The translations under genes and the position numbers were made by a program. From an uncultured archaeon (lineage in GTDB: Archaea > Thermoproteota > Nitrososphaeria > Nitrososphaerales > CALBXV01), in NCBI GenBank assembly GCA_937890045.1, contig CALBXV010000363.1, positions 1 through 7,097 of the forward strand: DNA of 7,097 nucleotides, read 5' to 3'. The notes beneath the pieces are model-generated. The model saw only the letters and a program-made list of their open reading frames with translations. It made no database searches and was not told the origin of the DNA. Below, in pieces: positions 4,595 through 7,097 of this stretch (positions are counted from its first letter, which is position 1; every line of letters begins with the position of its first letter).

Positions 4595-5882
4595 CAGACT
4601 CACTAAAACTATAATCATATTCCAAACCATTTTCACAAACTATATTCTTATCTAAAATATTTCTATGTTCATTAGTATAACCTATTATATCTAATATTCT
4701 TTTTTTACATTCTAATACATTATCTTCCATAATATCAACTCCGTATATAGTACTTGCATTTTTACTATCTGATATACCCAATCCTTTTTTCCGTCTAACT
4801 ATCTCTACCAAAAAATTACCATTACCACATGCCGGATCTAAAAACTTCTGATTAGATGTAAATTCTTCTTGTGGAAATGAATCTAATATTATAATCACTA
4901 ATACTTGTGGTGTAAAAACCTCACCTAAAAATTTAACTCTTGTATTTGATTTAATTATTTTTTTAAGATTACTATTACCAACAATTTTTTTATTACTAAA
5001 AGATTTTATATAATCAATCTCATTATTTGTTAAAGAAAAGAAATCATACATTTCTTCATTGGACAACTTTTTATCTACTGGCATTTTAGGTAACGCTGAA
5101 AATACTTTTTCATTTCCAAACCCAGACCATTTAGCGGTTTTAAAAATATATTGGAATAATTCTGTATTAAGATTATCTTGTAAAATTTTACCTTGTTTAT
5201 CATCTTCTACCAAAACATAATATCCCATATCAGTACATCCCATAGTTCCATTATTATAAAACGGTTTAGTGTATCCACTTCGTGTCCACATAACTTTTTT
5301 CATATCAGAAAAATCTTGTTTTATTGATGAAAACCATTTCTGGGGATTTGTGTGGAATACAGGATAAATATGAGTATCTGTTTCAGTTTTACTAAGAGTA
5401 TCAGATTTCTTTAATAAAATATTATGACAAGTAACATAATCTTTTCTAACATCAAGTTTATCTGGTGTATTAAAAATAACTTTTCTATGTATAGAATATG
5501 ATTCATCACAAAAATCATTTGGTAAATAAAATAAACTTTTATCTAAAGTTACATTAAATATAGAACCATCTTTATACACAAGAGTATTTCCCCTCCCCTT
5601 AGTTTTAATAATAGTATAATTACTAAATGTAGAACCAACATCAAGAAAATATTTACCAGTATCAAGATGTAATTCCTTTACCTCGTAATCTCTAAATAAA
5701 TTCAATACCTTATTACTTGGACTCGAAAAACTATTTGGTGTTACCCATCCAAAATTACCATCATCTTCTAATAAAGTATTAAAACTTTGCATGGTAAAAT
5801 CAATCCATATTTTGTGTTGAGTTTTTCCTCGTTTGGCAATATCTTGAAAAGGTGGATTCCCTACTACGTTTCTAAATTTCAC
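4572..5882 (-). CDS. DNA adenine-type methyltransferase with circularly permuted motif order
   Basis: An amino-methyltransferase that would use SAM to methylate DNA, probably N6-adenine as in Eco57I-like enzymes (inference). The 436-aa protein starts at motif IV, VVGNPPFQ (residues 6-13). The motif V/VI region follows (HKIWIDFTMQSF 23-34, GNFGWVTPNSF 42-52), then VGSTFSNYTI (82-91) and a target-recognition region to about 300 (GFGNEKVFSALPKMP, SLTNNEIDYI). Only then come motif X (EVFTPQVLV 321-329), motif I (LDPACGNGNF 348-357), motif II (YGVDIMEDN 380-388) and motif III (NIVCENGLEYD 413-423). In Eco57I-like relatives the second block normally comes first. The order seen is that of beta-class enzymes, but with an NPPF motif. 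The GTG start (5882-5880) overlaps the stop of the putative endonuclease gene (GTGA), so translation is coupled. Composition is lower in G+C than the upstream gene (14 and 12 of 60 at 5161-5220 and 5521-5580). Confidence 0.9.
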   Translation of the reverse strand: MKFRNVVGNPPFQDIAKRGKTQHKIWIDFTMQSFNTLLEDDGNFGWVTPNSFSSPSNKVLNLFRDYEVKELHLDTGKYFLDVGSTFSNYTIIKTKGRGNTLVYKDGSIFNVTLDKSLFYLPNDFCDESYSIHRKVIFNTPDKLDVRKDYVTCHNILLKKSDTLSKTETDTHIYPVFHTNPQKWFSSIKQDFSDMKKVMWTRSGYTKPFYNNGTMGCTDMGYYVLVEDDKQGKILQDNLNTELFQYIFKTAKWSGFGNEKVFSALPKMPVDKKLSNEEMYDFFSLTNNEIDYIKSFSNKKIVGNSNLKKIIKSNTRVKFLGEVFTPQVLVIIILDSFPQEEFTSNQKFLDPACGNGNFLVEIVRRKKGLGISDSKNASTIYGVDIMEDNVLECKKRILDIIGYTNEHRNILDKNIVCENGLEYDYSFSESVGVEQYF

Positions 5883-7000
5883 TTAAATATTCCCGTCTTG
5901 CTAAGGTTCACATAAGTGTTGATGGATGTATTTATTGCCTTAGATTTCGTGGGTCGTCTTTGTCCATACTCTAAGAACATATTTTCTTTTGGATAGAATC
6001 TTCCTTTTTTATCTTTAGGTAGAAACCACCCACCATTCTTATGTAAACAGAATGGTACTTCCACGCCCAATATTACATTTCCATCTTCATCAATGAACTC
6101 AAACAAGATACTCTTACCGTGTTTACGATATATCATTGTGGAATTAGATCTAACCTTTTCTATTAATTCCTGAAATCTATTATTTGTAATACTATCAATC
6201 ATCTTCTTGGGATCTAATAATAGTAACTCTTCCTCACCACCAAAACCAATCATTTCGATTATTCTGTCTTTGATCTGTTCATTAGTGAAATGCTCACGAA
6301 GAAGTGGTAATATTAAGTCAAGGGCCCTGTGACCATACTTATAATGTCCGTTTTCCCACTCCCCCTTTATGTTTTGATACCACTTGGCTTTCTCACTATA
6401 AACAAAGAGTTCTTTTACTTCTAGATTAATTTTATCCACTTCGTGTAATGTAGGTAACATACCATCCAAACCCAACTTCTTAATTTCCCTATCCCGATCT
6501 ACAATTTTACTACCTTTAAACCTAATACCATCTCTAGTCTTAAACATCCCAACACCATCTTTCTCAAATAGAAAGTTTGTGATGAATGAATTAAAAGTTC
6601 CACTACAAACTTGTATTCTGTTAATACTCTTTTTATACGCCTTTAATGAAACGGAAACTGAATCAGTTATGGACTCGATTTCTATAACGAAATCCCCCTT
6701 CTTATTTAGGTTTCTAAAATCCTTCTCAACATCAAGGAAATTGAATTTTAAGTTAGGGTATTTTTCTTTCAGATTTTCCCAAAACTTCGGTAGAAATTCG
6801 TTATACATATCGTAATACTTCTTACCATCCCTATCTGTAGACGGGTTGATATTTCTATCATCACAGTACTTTTTGTACGTGAGGAATTTTTTATCAGAAT
6901 CGTTAGTTTGTGATAGATTATCCTTTTCAGATAATTCTGTTAATTTAAAAACACAAAATGATTCTAATGCGTCTTGTACTAAATGTAATTCTCGTTCCAT
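5879..7000 (-). CDS. Putative restriction endonuclease, PD-(D/E)XK-like, partner of the methyltransferase
   Basis: This 373-aa soluble protein has no membrane segment. I do not recognise a named family with certainty. Residues 101-122 read KGDFVIEIES followed by a strand ending VSLKAY, giving Asp103 and Ser118-Leu-Lys120. This resembles the D-x(n)-(E/S)xK centre of PD-(D/E)XK type II endonucleases, with QVCSGTFNSF (130-139) just after. An upstream helix with acidic residues (ELHLVQDALESF, 4-15) could complete the site. The C-terminal half (about 285-373), with KSILFEFIDEDGNVILGVEV and NGGWFLPKD, may bind DNA. The ATG at 7000-6998 has AAAAGG about 9 nt upstream and a sigma70-like promoter further up. 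Its TGA stop overlaps the methyltransferase GTG by 4 bp, the usual layout of a type II restriction-modification pair. A different DNA-binding accessory role is possible. Confidence 0.65.
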   Translation of the reverse strand: MERELHLVQDALESFCVFKLTELSEKDNLSQTNDSDKKFLTYKKYCDDRNINPSTDRDGKKYYDMYNEFLPKFWENLKEKYPNLKFNFLDVEKDFRNLNKKGDFVIEIESITDSVSVSLKAYKKSINRIQVCSGTFNSFITNFLFEKDGVGMFKTRDGIRFKGSKIVDRDREIKKLGLDGMLPTLHEVDKINLEVKELFVYSEKAKWYQNIKGEWENGHYKYGHRALDLILPLLREHFTNEQIKDRIIEMIGFGGEEELLLLDPKKMIDSITNNRFQELIEKVRSNSTMIYRKHGKSILFEFIDEDGNVILGVEVPFCLHKNGGWFLPKDKKGRFYPKENMFLEYGQRRPTKSKAINTSINTYVNLSKTGIFK

Positions 7001-7056
7001 AATTTATAACCTTTTAATTTGTTAATTTGAGATTTATCTCTCATTTCTTATACCTA

Positions 7057-7086
7057 AATATAACACTAAAAAGCTATATAAGTCAA
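7057..7086 (-). promoter_or_regulatory. sigma70-like promoter with extended -10 for the endonuclease-methyltransferase operon
   Basis: TTGACT (7086-7081) and TATATT (7062-7057) are separated by 18 bp on the minus strand, and TGT precedes the -10, so it also has an extended -10 element. Each hexamer differs from consensus at one position. Transcription would begin near 7050, leaving a leader of about 50 nt with a small hairpin (TGAGA/TCTCA) before the ATG at 7000. This would be an early or host-polymerase promoter, unlike the late box at 2381. Confidence 0.65.
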
Positions 7087-7097
7087 GCCTTTTTTTA

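Noticed and set aside
7063..7097. Possible terminator formed by the T-run at the right edge (7090-7096)
   Set aside because: The upstream stem (GCT/AGC) is only 3 bp, and the region is better explained by the promoter on the other strand.

Overview
The window looks like part of the genome of a tailed dsDNA phage related to the marine T4-like myoviruses (inference). All genes lie on the minus strand and are read from right to left. They are closely packed, with overlaps or gaps mostly under 40 bp. The DNA is AT-rich. An exact T4-type late promoter box (TATAAATA) precedes a gene at 2381-2388. The cargo also fits: a small heat-shock protein, a J-domain-like protein, a dTDP-sugar enzyme and a coiled-coil membrane protein beside small unknown proteins. 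No structural or replication hallmark gene is present, so a prophage or other element cannot be excluded, and I cannot name the host.

Right part (7097 to about 4000): a sigma70-like promoter at the edge (7057-7086) drives a putative restriction endonuclease of PD-(D/E)XK type (5879-7000). Its stop codon overlaps the GTG start of an adenine-type DNA methyltransferase (4572-5882). The methyltransferase is circularly permuted: the catalytic NPPF motif sits at residues 9-12 and the SAM-binding half (FTP, DPACGNGNF) at the C-terminus. A second small PD-(D/E)XK nuclease gene follows (4034-4534). It is bounded by two copies of a 38-bp imperfect direct repeat, each spanning a stop codon, so it looks like an inserted cassette that duplicated the end of the methyltransferase gene.

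Middle (about 4018 to 2407): a structured leader with two hairpins and a repeated CTAAATAG motif precedes hsp20. It is followed by two small unknown genes and by a J-domain-like protein with an HPD motif. Together these may form a phage chaperone module that acts on host DnaK and on phage or host clients.

Left part (2406 to 1): a late-promoter operon holds a 70-aa protein, a four-helix membrane protein with a long coiled coil and a VEEK-repeat tail, RmlB (dTDP-glucose 4,6-dehydratase), a 66-aa acidic protein, and the start of another gene cut by the window edge. No tRNA, CRISPR array or transposase was seen, and no stretch over 300 bp lacks a gene.
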